This document shows, piece after piece, positions 1-9,921 of a DNA stretch of 64,000 nucleotides. Within the stretch, counting starts at the first letter, position 1, and every line of letters begins with the position of its first letter. The notes under the pieces are model-generated. The model did no database searches. It was not told the DNA's origin and saw nothing but the letters and a program-made list of their open reading frames with translations. Both the position numbers and the translations under genes were made by a program. Source of the DNA: Jaltomata sinuosa (taxonomy: Eukaryota; Streptophyta; Magnoliopsida; Solanales; Solanaceae); assembly GCA_003996215.1 (NCBI GenBank), contig QJPP01000028.1, positions 1,178,001 through 1,242,000 of the forward strand. Direction: 5' to 3'.

Positions 1-1190
1 TTTATCCTCCTGCAATGTGTCAACTTCACTTTGATTTTCACCTGGTTGACATATTTGCACAATGCCTTGCTGTAATTGTTCCAAAAAAACTTGATCTTCA
101 TGCTCTTCCAATTCTCTCTCAACTTTATCTCCCCACTTAGGACTATGGAATATTTTTTGTACTCACCTCTTGGTGTTATTGCTGTGTTGTGTCCCATTGC
201 TGAAATTACTACTATTTTGTTGCTGTGAAAGACTGTGCTCTTCTTCTGTTTCTTCTCCTTCCTCTTGTAGTGACTCAAACTTGTTAGGTGTGGTCATGTC
301 TTCCTTTGTTAGACTGATTGCTCCTTTGATGACACCTTTTTCATCTTTTGCAGGTTTTCTGCTTTCCACGATTGCCCAGGCATCCGGGTCACCTACCACT
401 ATGCCGCTGGTTAGAGTTCTTGGGGGGAAAGCATTTGCAACAACTATTAAATCATTTGCACTTCCTTCTATCTCATTATCCTCTTTATTCTCTGGGTCTT
501 TGTAATATTTCCTCAAGTTAGGGTGTAGTTTCCTGCACCCCACATCATTGTGGCCTTGTAATTTACCCTCCTTACAGTATTTTGGCAAAGCATCGTATTG
601 AATCTTGATTTTAGATGTACGTTTTGCTTCAGTGGACTCGTCAAATTTTGGCTGATCTGCAGCAAGGTCTACCTGAACCTTTACCCTTGCACAGTTGGGC
701 CTGATTTTGTGAATTGTAGTCATATCTAGGTGAAGGGTTTCCCCACAGCAGATGCCAAGGAGAACAAAGATTCCTTCACAAGGTACGTGGATAGCAAATT
801 AGGGAAAGAGATCCAAGTGACTGCTTGAGTAGTTTCTGCATCCACCCTAAAACTTGAGTCGTAAATGAGAGGTCTCATGGGAAAAGCTACACCATTGTTA
901 TTCTTCACATAATACACATTCTTAGAGAGAATATTAATAAAGTCTTCCACCAACGCACACATTACTAATATATATCTATATCTCAACAGACCAATCTTGC
1001 AATTGCCTTTGACACCACACTGTGAAGGTAGATTCTTCCTTAAGTCTTCCAAGTCTGGTCACCTTTGAACAAATTTTCCCACTATCGCATATTGCAGCAA
1101 CTCAATTCTGTTCATTCTTGTGACCTCAACTGCTGTCCATTTCACTGTCGGTACTCCATTATCGTATTGGATTGGTTTCACCGGGTCATA
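1..1190 (-). pseudogene. LINE-type retrotransposon ORF1 relic (DUF4283 plus zinc-knuckle protein)
   Basis: The - strand reads as one decayed protein from about 1190 to the window edge. It has a DUF4283-like N-terminal part (PDLEDLRKNLPSQCG, then a segment ending near SLASAVGKPF) and a zinc-knuckle-like part (YCKEGKLQGHNDVGC). In the family this is the RNA-binding ORF1 product of plant LINEs, or its domesticated relatives. The breaks are direct: TGA at 1059-1061 (- strand), a frame change near 730-740 just before the ATG at 721-723, and TGA at 163-165 with the frame staying open beyond it to base 1. The second zinc-binding Cys is replaced by Gly. No reverse transcriptase is inside the window; it would lie to the left. 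The relic call is firm. Assignment to a LINE and not to a host DUF4283 gene is an inference. Confidence 0.75.
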
Positions 1191-1834
1191 AATAGGATAT
1201 CATAATATTCTATCCTAAGATATTGCATTGATAAATCACAAACCTCCATGTTTTTTTTATAAATAAATGTTTACAATTACAAACTTTCAAGTACACATAA
1301 TTTATAAAGATTCACTAGTCAATAATGATAGTAACTAGTTATTCTTTTATATAATCATTTCATGTCTATGGACCATCTCTTTAGGCTGAGTATGAGTGAT
1401 TTTTTTTTATATATAAAATGTAAAATGATAAAAAAAAATACAAAACATAACTTTATGTATTAAATTTTGTATTAAAATCATAATTTAAAATACTAAATCA
1501 ATTTTTTTTTACATGTTCAAACACTGATTTTTTTTATAATTTTAAATTATAAGATAAAATTGATGTCCAAACGCTAGCTAAGATTATTCATTCAGTATCT
1601 GCTGTTGACTCGGCAAGAGAAAAAAACAGACAATATCCAAATCTAGGAAAAGATAATCCAATCGAAGATTTTTCGACTGTTTAAATCTAAAATGGGGCAA
1701 TTCTATTTTGTATCATATTTGGCAATATGACAACTTGATTAGATTAAATAAGGATCGATCATATCAAACATGTGAACAAATTAAGTGGATAATGTTCTGA
1801 TTATATATCAAGGATTAAACCCCTGGTTTTATTA

Positions 1835-2068
1835 CCCCTTCATCCCATTTTATGTGATACCTTTTAATTTGATATGATATTTAAGAGAAAAATAAAACTA
1901 TTGAAATTTGTTATTTATAAATAATTTTTGATTATTTGTATGATTATAAATTATTTTATTAAGAGTAAAAGAAAAATTTTAAAATTAATTTTTTTAACTA
2001 TAATAAGATAATTTTTTTTGAGATGAACTAAAAAGAAAAAAGTATCACGTAAAATGAAACGGAGGGAG
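1835..2068. mobile_element. Stowaway-like MITE
   Basis: The ends are inverted copies: CCCCTTCATCCCATTTTATG on the left, and on the right a terminus whose reverse complement starts CTCCCTCCGTTTCATTTTAC. Both sides are flanked by TA (1833-1834 and 2069-2070), the Tc1/mariner-type target duplication of Stowaway elements. It is 234 bp long, has no coding capacity and an AT-rich interior. Confidence 0.75.
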
Positions 2069-2276
2069 TATAAAATAAGGTGAATGGACGTATCTTAAAA
2101 GGCTGCAAATCTTATCCTACCAAACATTAACAGCCTGGCCATCGTACCTTAATCTTGGATTTTACCTCATTCACCGACAATGAACTAAATTGTTTTAATA
2201 AAACTAGGGGTCTCATCCAAAATAAATACTTACTTAATTCCCGATGGATCGTTTGGCAATTGACATGGTGTATAAA

Positions 2277-2447
2277 AACATTTAGTAACAATTTAACTTT
2301 AAAATGCACATTTTATCCTTAATGAAATAATTTACAACCACGCAAACATCTAAGACTCATTTTAGATTACAAATTTCAAAAGTCTTCTTTTCTTTCTTAA
2401 AGTCTGTGCCAAGTCAAAGTAACTCATATAAAATGAGACGGAGAGAG
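2277..2447. mobile_element. 5'-truncated Stowaway-like MITE
   Basis: Only the right terminus (AAAATGAGACGGAGAGAG followed by TA) is preserved. The body closely matches the truncated copy at 15907-16122: both contain ATTTAGTAAYAATTTAACTT and end with the GAGACGGAG terminus. They appear to be the same subfamily. Confidence 0.55.
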
Positions 2448-2506
2448 TACAAAATATGATATATTTGTAATGTTTATATAAATTATGTTGAATTTTTTTT
2501 ATGTAG

Positions 2507-2800
2507 TGTTTGGTTTGATATATTAAAAATAATATGTATTGCATAAATTTTTTTAAAAATAAAATACTCTTCACAAATATGATAGAAAATATGTGGAAAA
2601 GGTTTTGAAGGATAATTGGGTTTTTTATCATGCTAATGCATGCATTAGAATTCGTTGCACTACTAATATCATAATTTCTGTGTATTAGTTATACATACCT
2701 TAATATCAAATAGAGTGCATTAGTTATACGTATATTGAAAAAGTATATCAAATAAGGTACTAGTAATACACAAAGCTAATGCATTATATCAAATAACCCT
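2507..2800. mobile_element. Probable miniature inverted-repeat element
   Basis: The left end GTGTTTGGTTTGATATATT and the right end ATATCAAATAACCC are imperfect inverted repeats, and the interior repeats the words TGCATTAG and ATACAC. This is typical of a widespread non-coding plant element. Boundaries are approximate and no target duplication is clear. Confidence 0.4.
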
Positions 2801-3709
2801 TCCTTCCAACTAGTGCAAATTTTTGGAATTCGAATGCTGAAAATGAAGTCGTCAATAAAGAAAGCACTTCACTTTCGAAATAAAGCTTTTAAACAAATAT
2901 GAATTAGTCGAGTCCAAAGAAAAATATCAAAAATCGGATAAGAAATATAAATTACCCAATCGGATGGACTAAAGCGATTATGCTAGGTGTATATTATTTT
3001 GATGAATATAGTCTAAAAATAGCTTATTTAAAACATGAATCAATTTAGATTACATATGTAATACAGAATGTACTTCCCTATAAAACAACTTATCAATAAG
3101 ATATATGAATACATTGGGTTTGATTTAGTTTGTTAGATAAAATGGTAATACACATAACAAAGGTTTTAATTGATTCGATTTGATAATTACATATAATAAT
3201 AAGAAATTAATGAAATAAGAAGGATAGGAGGACACTCGAGAACATTTTCTACCAAGCAAATATGTGAACCAACACATTTATTAATTCGATTCATTTCAAC
3301 TTGCTTAAATGTAGGTCAACTTTCCATTTTTTGTAAAATTTCTTTTTATTAAACTGAGGGAGTATAAAAGAGTTTGAGAAAAAAAGAAAAAGAAATAGTG
3401 AGAATTAAATCCAGATTTATTATGTAAAATTTGCATTGGTACTTCTAAGTTACAAGTCTTGATGGTATTAGTTAATTTGACATCCTAAATATAAATTAAA
3501 GGAAATTTAACGTAAAGGTAGTTGAGTACTTGAAATTGGAAAAATAAATAAAGTATTTTATTTTAATATTAATACACCAAAAATATTAATATCCTATTTC
3601 CTTTTTTTCCTTTTTAGTATGATACAGGTCTCACGTCTTTGTCCCACCAGCCAAATAATAATAGAACGAGCAATTAATTAAAGTCAGTCATAACTTTCAT
3701 GCACTCTAC

Positions 3710-4648
3710 TAGGGGTGTATATGGACCGAGTTGGTTCAGATTTTTTAAATACCAAACCAAATTATTAGTGTCTGATTTTTAAATTTATAAACCAAACCAA
3801 ACCAATAAAAGTCGAATTTTTCAAACTCGGATTTTTTCGATTTTCTCGGGGTTTTCGGATTTTTTTGGATTTTTTTCCGGTAAAATATTCATACAAATAT
3901 ATAATTAACTTGTGCTTCAAATATTTCTTTAGTCCGAATAAAATACAACTATCTAAGGTATTTCTTAAAAAAATAACACAAAATATATTCATTTTATTTG
4001 AAATTTATGAAGTGAGTAATGACAATAAAATATTCAACCAAAAAAATAATGAAATCACATAGAATAAATATTGCATATTAATAAGTCATAATAAAAATAA
4101 TCATAATTTAAAAGTATTAAGTCATGCTAAAATAAGTCTAATAAGTATTAACTACATGACTAAATATTAAATAGAAAAATAAATTAGCTTATGTATTTAT
4201 GTACAATTAAAGAATAAATATCTAACATGATTGTCATCCCTAGTGTTAGATTGAATAATCTTTTGTTAACATTCGTATTAATTTGGGTTTTATTTGAGTT
4301 ACTAATATTTATAGGTCGTAAAAAGATTTATTGAACCATTTAAAATTCTAAGTTTAAACTTGAAATAATATATTGAAAGATAAAAATTATGAAAAAGTTG
4401 AAGAAATATTTATAAATTACATCACAATAATTATTTTTATGTATAAAATATTTTTAAAAATAGTATATATGTAATATCGGGTTGGTTCAGTTCGATTTGA
4501 CTTTTTTTAGTTAAAACCAAACCAAACCAATCATAGTCGATTTTTTCAATACCAAACCAAGTCAAATCAAACCACTAGTCGAGTTTTTTTTGCGATTTGA
4601 TTCAATTTGCGATTTGATTCAGTTTGTGATTCAATTTTGTACACCCTA
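3710..4648. mobile_element. hAT-type non-autonomous element, 939 bp
   Basis: It starts TAGGGGTGTA and ends TACACCCTA, and is flanked by a perfect 8-bp duplication CACTCTAC (3702-3709 and 4649-4656). An 8-bp target duplication is characteristic of the hAT superfamily. The sub-terminal regions carry repeated AAACCAAACCAA and GGTTGGTTC words on opposite strands. There is no coding sequence. A second copy of the family lies at 37266-38158. Confidence 0.85.
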
Positions 4649-5008
4649 CACTCTACGTATACACAATATTTTTGTAATTTTGCTAAGAGCATAAGATGGA
4701 GAGTGAAGAAGAAGACCCACCTTTTATTGCTTGGTCCGATAAGATAAAATGATAATATGAGTGTGATGACCCGCCATGTTATCAATACTATTTAGGCGGA
4801 ATTTGACACTTATTTTGATAAGTAGGAGGCTTATATTGCAAGAAGATTAGCCTTGATAGAATTCTAGAGCTATGAAGAGTTTCCTAGGAATTTGGTGGAA
4901 ATATAAATATTTCATGAATTTCTGGCTATTAAAATATATCATTATGAATAAAATAAGAAATTTAAAATTAAATTATTTTTAAATATAAAAACATGTAATT
5001 CTTGTTTG

Positions 5009-5405
5009 CAACATATTTCTGAAGTATGAAAAATAAACTGCAAGCATAAATATAAAAAGATACTCCAAGCATAAATATAAAAAAATTATCGATGAACGGA
5101 GTACAAATCTATTTATTCCTTAATTTTTCTCTTTGAATTTTTCATTATTCGAGAATTTTTAGTAGTGCATTCTCGAACGTAGAATGCTTTGAATCTTCTT
5201 GAGATATATTTGATCGCGGGGCAGATTTTGAGAGGCATAATTTAATGCCTTGATCTCCTTGTGAATATCCTAGAAATTTATGGAATATTCGAGATGCCTC
5301 TTTAAGGGAATATGTGTTTTGTTTTATAGGCTTGACAAGGGTTTAAGGTAGAGTAGCCACCAATAAACTTTGTCTGACTTTAGGGTTTGAAAAACATGGA
5401 TCAGG
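5009..5405. repeat. Long direct repeat, copy A
   Basis: About 400 bp is repeated in the same orientation 622 bp downstream (copy B). Shared landmarks in order are AGTATGAAAAATAAACTGCA, AGATATATTTRATYGCGGG, CTTTGTGAATATCCTA, GTAGAGTAGCC and TTTGAAGAAA-like text. It may be a pair of short LTRs of a TRIM-like element or a simple segmental duplication. No primer-binding site or coding sequence was recognised between the copies. Confidence 0.55.
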
Positions 5406-5630
5406 CTCGTCTAGTAGAGGTCCATAAAATTTTGATATCTACAAAAGCTCCTTACTTCAAGGCTTGTCAGAGTATAAGCTTGATGAAACTCAAATATGAG
5501 ACTTGAAGTACCCGTAAAAATGAAGCTCCCGTCTTTACGATTTTTATGGCTCCAATTTTTACAAATTTAATTTGTGAGAGAAGAGATAAAAGGAACAACT
5601 GGTTTCACTGAGAGTATACCATATATTTGT

Positions 5631-6680
5631 AATAAATTTTCTCGAGTATGAAAAATAAACTGCAAACATGAAATAAATAAAAATAACGATTTTATCTATC
5701 AAGATTATGACAACTCTATTTATCCTTTAATCTCTCAGTCTTTTTTCTATCATTCAAGGGTCGTTAGTAGCGTATTTTTCGAATATAGGATGATTTGGAC
5801 CTCCTTAAGATATATTTAATTGCGGGTCAGACTTTGAGAAAGACAGTATTTGATGTTTTGATCTCTTTGTGAATATCCTATGGGTTTGTGGAATGTTCAA
5901 GATATCTCTTTAAGAAAATATGTATCCCTTTTTATTGGCTTGAGCAAGGCTTAGCTAGCGTTTGACCATAGATTCTCAAATAACTTTGGTAAGTTATTTT
6001 TGGGTGAAGTTTTGAGTAAGGTTTTACCATGTGTTTGGCCATAATTTTTGAAAAAAAATATTTGACTTTTTTAAGAAATATGATTTATATCCTTAAGTTC
6101 TAAAAATGATTAAAAATATTCATAATTTTGTATTATCATTTTATAATAAACATGTACCATGATAAAAATTAAAAACTCGTAGATTATAAGCTTCAACCTG
6201 CTTATAAACAATTTTATAGATTAATGTAGGAATTACTGAAATTTTTTCAGCTCATAAAGGAGCATATAATTTTTCCATTTACATTACTTTTAACAAGTGT
6301 TATGCAACAATAACATTACATACTTGAAAGCCAAATAATAAGGTTTATTAATAGATTTGGTTGGCAGATAGATATTGGTTGAAATTGATAAATGATGGGG
6401 TTATTTTATAAAATATAAAAATTTAGGGTAAAGTTTAAATTTTTTAAAGTTTCCAAAAATTGGAATTTGGCCCAATTTTTTTTCTCTCTAGTGTTTGGAA
6501 ATTTTGATTTTTTGCTAAAAATATTTGTCAAAAAGTGATAAATTCTATGGCCAAACACTTTTTGTCAAAAAAAAATTTCAAAAATTACTCTACTTTTTAT
6601 GGTCAAACGGGGGCTTAGAGTAGAGTAGCCTCTAAGAAAACTCTGTCGAACCTTAGGATTTGAAGAAATTAAGACCAAAA
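5631..6680. repeat. Long direct repeat, copy B (interrupted)
   Basis: This is the second copy of the repeat at 5009-5405. It is collinear with copy A up to GGCTTAG at 5948-5954, is interrupted by a miniature element (5955-6613), and resumes with AGTAGAGTAGCC at 6619. Copy A has the uninterrupted form, so it serves as the empty site. Confidence 0.55.
5955..6613. mobile_element. Miniature inverted-repeat element inside copy B
   Basis: The termini CTAGCGTTTGACCATAG and TATGGTCAAACGGGGG are inverted repeats. The flanks repeat CTTAG, or GGCTTAG if terminal G bases are assigned to the target. The matching uninterrupted sequence at about 5340-5360 confirms an insertion. It has no coding capacity. 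The superfamily is uncertain, hAT-like by duplication length. Confidence 0.6.
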
Positions 6681-6699
6681 AAAATATTAATAGAACATA

Positions 6700-6906
6700 C
6701 TCTCTACGTTTCAATTTGTTTGTCTAGTTTTGATTTGACACGAAATTTAAAAAAAGTAAAGAACACTTTAAATCTTGTGATCTTAAACTAAAAATATGTA
6801 AAATGTATCAAAATGCCTTTAATCTTGTGATCTTAAAGGGAAAGAAATAATTTTTTCGAAATGGACTAAAAAGAAAAGTAAAATAAATAAATTGAAACAT
6901 AGGGTG
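6700..6906. mobile_element. Stowaway-like MITE
   Basis: The left end CTCTCTACGTTTCAATTTG and right end AAATTGAAACATAGGGTG are inverted repeats flanked by TA on both sides. It is 207 bp and non-coding. Confidence 0.7.
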
Positions 6907-6921
6907 TAATATACTAATATA

Positions 6922-7274
6922 CTCTCCTCGATTCAAAATAATTGAATTTCTGACACTTTTTTTATGGTCCAAAATAATGTTCTTTTTCAAATCTCAAAGA
7001 TGTATTAATTATTTTTCTCAAAATTATCCTTCTTTTTAATGAGTTTTTTTTTTAACTATCTCTAGCTTTAAGAAGGCTTTGGGAAGAAAGAAAAGATTAA
7101 TATTGACAAATTAATTTAATGAGTTTTTCAACTATCTTTAGCTTTAAGAAGAATTTGGAAAGAAAGAAAAGATTATTAATATTGATAAATTATTCTTTAA
7201 TTAATGTTATTAACTAACTTTTTTAAAAAGTGTGTCACATTCAAAAAAATACATTTATCTTGAATTGAAGGGAG
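6922..7274. mobile_element. Stowaway-like MITE with internal duplication
   Basis: The ends CTCTCCTCGATTCAAAATAA and TTATCTTGAATTGAAGGGAG are inverted repeats flanked by TA. At 353 bp it is longer than its neighbours because the interior holds a tandem duplication of about 77 bp: AACTATCTCTAGCTTTAAG at about 7052, repeated near 7128. Confidence 0.65.
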
Positions 7275-7739
7275 TAGAAAAGAGAAAAAAAAATGAAAAT
7301 TATGTGCTATGTCTACTGGGAGAAAATATTTATGATACATAGCTCATATTTAGAGTTTATTATGCGATTTAGTCATATTTGTGTATAAACACTTTTCATA
7401 CACTTTTATACAATGCTGCTAACATTATGTAATACTTTTTTTCATATATAATGTTATATAATATTATATATTGGGTTATGTGGCATGTAATACTTCCTTC
7501 ATTTTATATTACTTGACTCTTATTGATTTGACACACTCCTTAAAAAAGATTTAATTTTAGGTGTATTTTACTAAACTAACCTTATTAATAATGCTTTGAA
7601 ATTCTAAAATTTGACTTCTACTATTTTACATAATTATTTTTCAAAAGTAGTATGGAAAAAAAGTAATAAAACTCTCTTCATTAGCTGAAATGAACAAATA
7701 AAATGAAACATCTATTTTTGTTATATGGACCAAGTAGAG

Positions 7740-8590
7740 TTGCGTATCGGTCGGTTGGTTCGATTTTGAAGGCGATCAGTTCGACTAATTTATTATCGAT
7801 TTGTATATATGCTAAACTGTTAAGATATTAGTTAATAGGCTATTGATCGTTATCGATTCAATTATCGGATTAACCGTTAAGATTACACATTAAAAATTAT
7901 CTTTATTGAAAGTCACTTACGGATAATGTGATAAACGAAATATAGGATATTTCAAAAATTATCATGTAATTTGCGCCTAAATATCAAATTTCATTAAACT
8001 GAATATGATCTACCAGTTTAGAATAAGTATTAATAAGACAATACACACATTAATAGAAAGATTGATTGCAACTGCAAAATAGCAAGCATAACATTTGATA
8101 GAAAAGAAATCAACTGATTTTGTATTATTTTCACTACCTAAATAGTAAAATGATAATGAATCTACAAGATTTATTCTCATCTATTATCTGGTTGTCGATT
8201 AAATCATTAGAAAAAAATACTAAATCGTTATGAAATCGATAATTCGATAAACAATAAAATCGAAACCATTAAACTAATAAATTATCGATAAATTAATGCT
8301 CCCTCCGTTTCAATTTGTTTATCCTACTTTTTTTTAGTGCATTTAAAAAAAAACTTTTTTGATAACTTTTTAATTTTAACTTTTCACATGATATGTTTAA
8401 CACCACAAGATTAAAAGATATTTTGATATATTTGATATATCTTTAATTTCATATCACAAAATTTAAAATATTTATTTCTTTTTTTAAATTATGTCTCAAA
8501 TCAAAATAGGAAAATCAAATTAAAATAGAAGAAGTAACAATATTTCAGTGATTCGGTTCGATTTTGAATCAACTAGGATCAAATAAAATG
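7740..8590. mobile_element. Degenerate hAT-like element interrupted by a MITE
   Basis: The body carries the GGTTGGTTCGATTTT and TCGGTTCGATTTTGAATC words on opposite ends and many ATCGATAA/TTATCGAT motifs, resembling the hAT-type elements elsewhere in the window. The canonical TAGGGGTG termini and an 8-bp duplication are not visible, so boundaries are approximate. A Stowaway copy sits in its right part. Confidence 0.35.
8299..8534. mobile_element. Stowaway-like MITE nested in a hAT-like relic
   Basis: The left end CTCCCTCCGTTTCAATTTG pairs with the right end CAAATTAAAATAGAAGAAG. TA follows the right end, while TG precedes the left end, so the duplication is imperfect. It is 236 bp. Confidence 0.6.
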
Positions 8591-8650
8591 AAATGAAGGA
8601 AGTATTTATCTTGGGGGTATATTTTTGAAAATTTTCCAAAAAAAGGATTT

Positions 8651-8679
8651 GGGGTGGGTGGGTGGGGGTTGGGGTGGGG
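8651..8679 (+). other. G-run cluster (G-quadruplex-like)
   Basis: Six runs of three or more G are separated by one or two T bases, in an otherwise AT-rich stretch about 1.2 kb upstream of the serine-rich protein gene. This fits a G-quadruplex motif on the + strand; folding is an inference. Confidence 0.5.
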
Positions 8680-8911
8680 TAATGATGGAGCAGGATACTC
8701 GTGGCAATAAAAGGTGGAAGTACAATAGTGGGTCCCATTAAACATATCCAATAATCCACGTGGCTTAATCTGTTTGATTTTGGGGGAAAATAACGCCGTG
8801 TAACCGAAACTGATCAACCGAAAACATGCAGAAATAGATGCGGATATATCGTCGCTCTCAAAAAAAAAAAAAAAAAAAAATCCTTAATACTCCTTTTCTT
8901 TTTCTTACCTA

Positions 8912-9119
8912 TTCCGTCCCTCTCAATTATGTGATATTTTTTTAATTTCAAAATTTAAATAATTTTTTTTAAGTATTTTAAATTATTAATTATTATGATT
9001 TATAATACTTTACATATTTTTAAATTTATTTAAAAAATTTATATCCAAATCTATGACCAAAATTAAATTATTTGATTCTCAAAATTCAAATTGTACCACA
9101 TAAATTAGGATAGAGAGAG
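8912..9119. mobile_element. Stowaway-like MITE
   Basis: The left end TTCCGTCCCTCTCAATTATG and right end CATAAATTAGGATAGAGAG are inverted repeats. TA flanks are at 8910-8911 and 9120-9121. The element lies about 0.7 kb upstream of the TATA box of the next gene. Confidence 0.65.
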
Positions 9120-9836
9120 TATATACTTTAACTATTCTTTTTTACTTGTTCAATATTGACTTGACAAACCTCTTAAAAATAATAAATATAATTACAACTT
9201 TACGAAATCACCTTATGAATATAATAAATTAAGTATCTTGAGATATGAATTGAGAAATGACTATAGTTAATAGCAAGGATAAATTATAAATAAGTTACGT
9301 ATAAAATATGTCTTGATTTTTTCAACTAGATAAGTAAAAATAAATACTCTCTTCGTTTAAAAAAGAATGACATATTTTGATTTGTCACTTAATTTAAGAA
9401 AATAATTTTTTTTTTTGAATCTTGTGATTTTAAATTAAAGTTATATCAAATGAACAAAATTTTCTTTAATCTTATGATATTAAATATGCAATATGAAAAT
9501 ATGAAATTAAAGTGTTATCAAAAAATTAAAAAGTTATTTTTTTTTAGAATAAATTTAAAAAGAAAAATAGATCATTTTTTTTTAAAATAAAGAAAGTATT
9601 TAATTTTAATATAGTGAATAAATAAAAATATACGGAACAAGAAATGGCCAACTGCTAAGGCAATTTTTCTGGTTATTTCTTTGTGTTATATTACAATAAA
9701 TTAAAATTGCGTCACCCATCTTTTCACGTGTCTCTCTTTATTCTTTCCCTTTTTCCCTCTGTTTTTTTCTGGGGAAATTAAAAAGGTGTGGGCCTTTACG
9801 TTTTATCTGATCCTTTTTTTGGACGGTGCTTTTTCC

Positions 9837-9844
9837 TATATAAA
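9837..9844 (+). promoter_or_regulatory. TATA box of the serine-rich protein gene
   Basis: TATATAAA lies 78 bp upstream of the ATG at 9922, preceded by pyrimidine-rich sequence. This places the likely transcription start near 9870 with a short T-rich leader. The position is consistent with a plant Pol II promoter; the start site itself is not visible. Confidence 0.6.
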
Positions 9845-9921
9845 CTCAGTTGAATCTTGTCTAATTTCAACCTGAGTTTTTTTTTTAAAAATTTTTTTAT
9901 AAATTTTTCATTTAAGAGAAA

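Larger units (their letters stand above)
1191..9836. other. Gene-free AT-rich block with miniature elements
   Basis: I find no supported gene here. The block is strongly AT-rich. The parts that can be interpreted are Stowaway-like, hAT-like and other miniature elements and one long direct repeat, listed separately. Short open frames in this stretch have no recognisable domains and fall inside repeats. 1191-1834 and 2810-3700 contain nothing I can name, except an end near 1559-1582 that resembles a common miniature-element terminus (CAAACGCTAGC). Confidence 0.6.
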
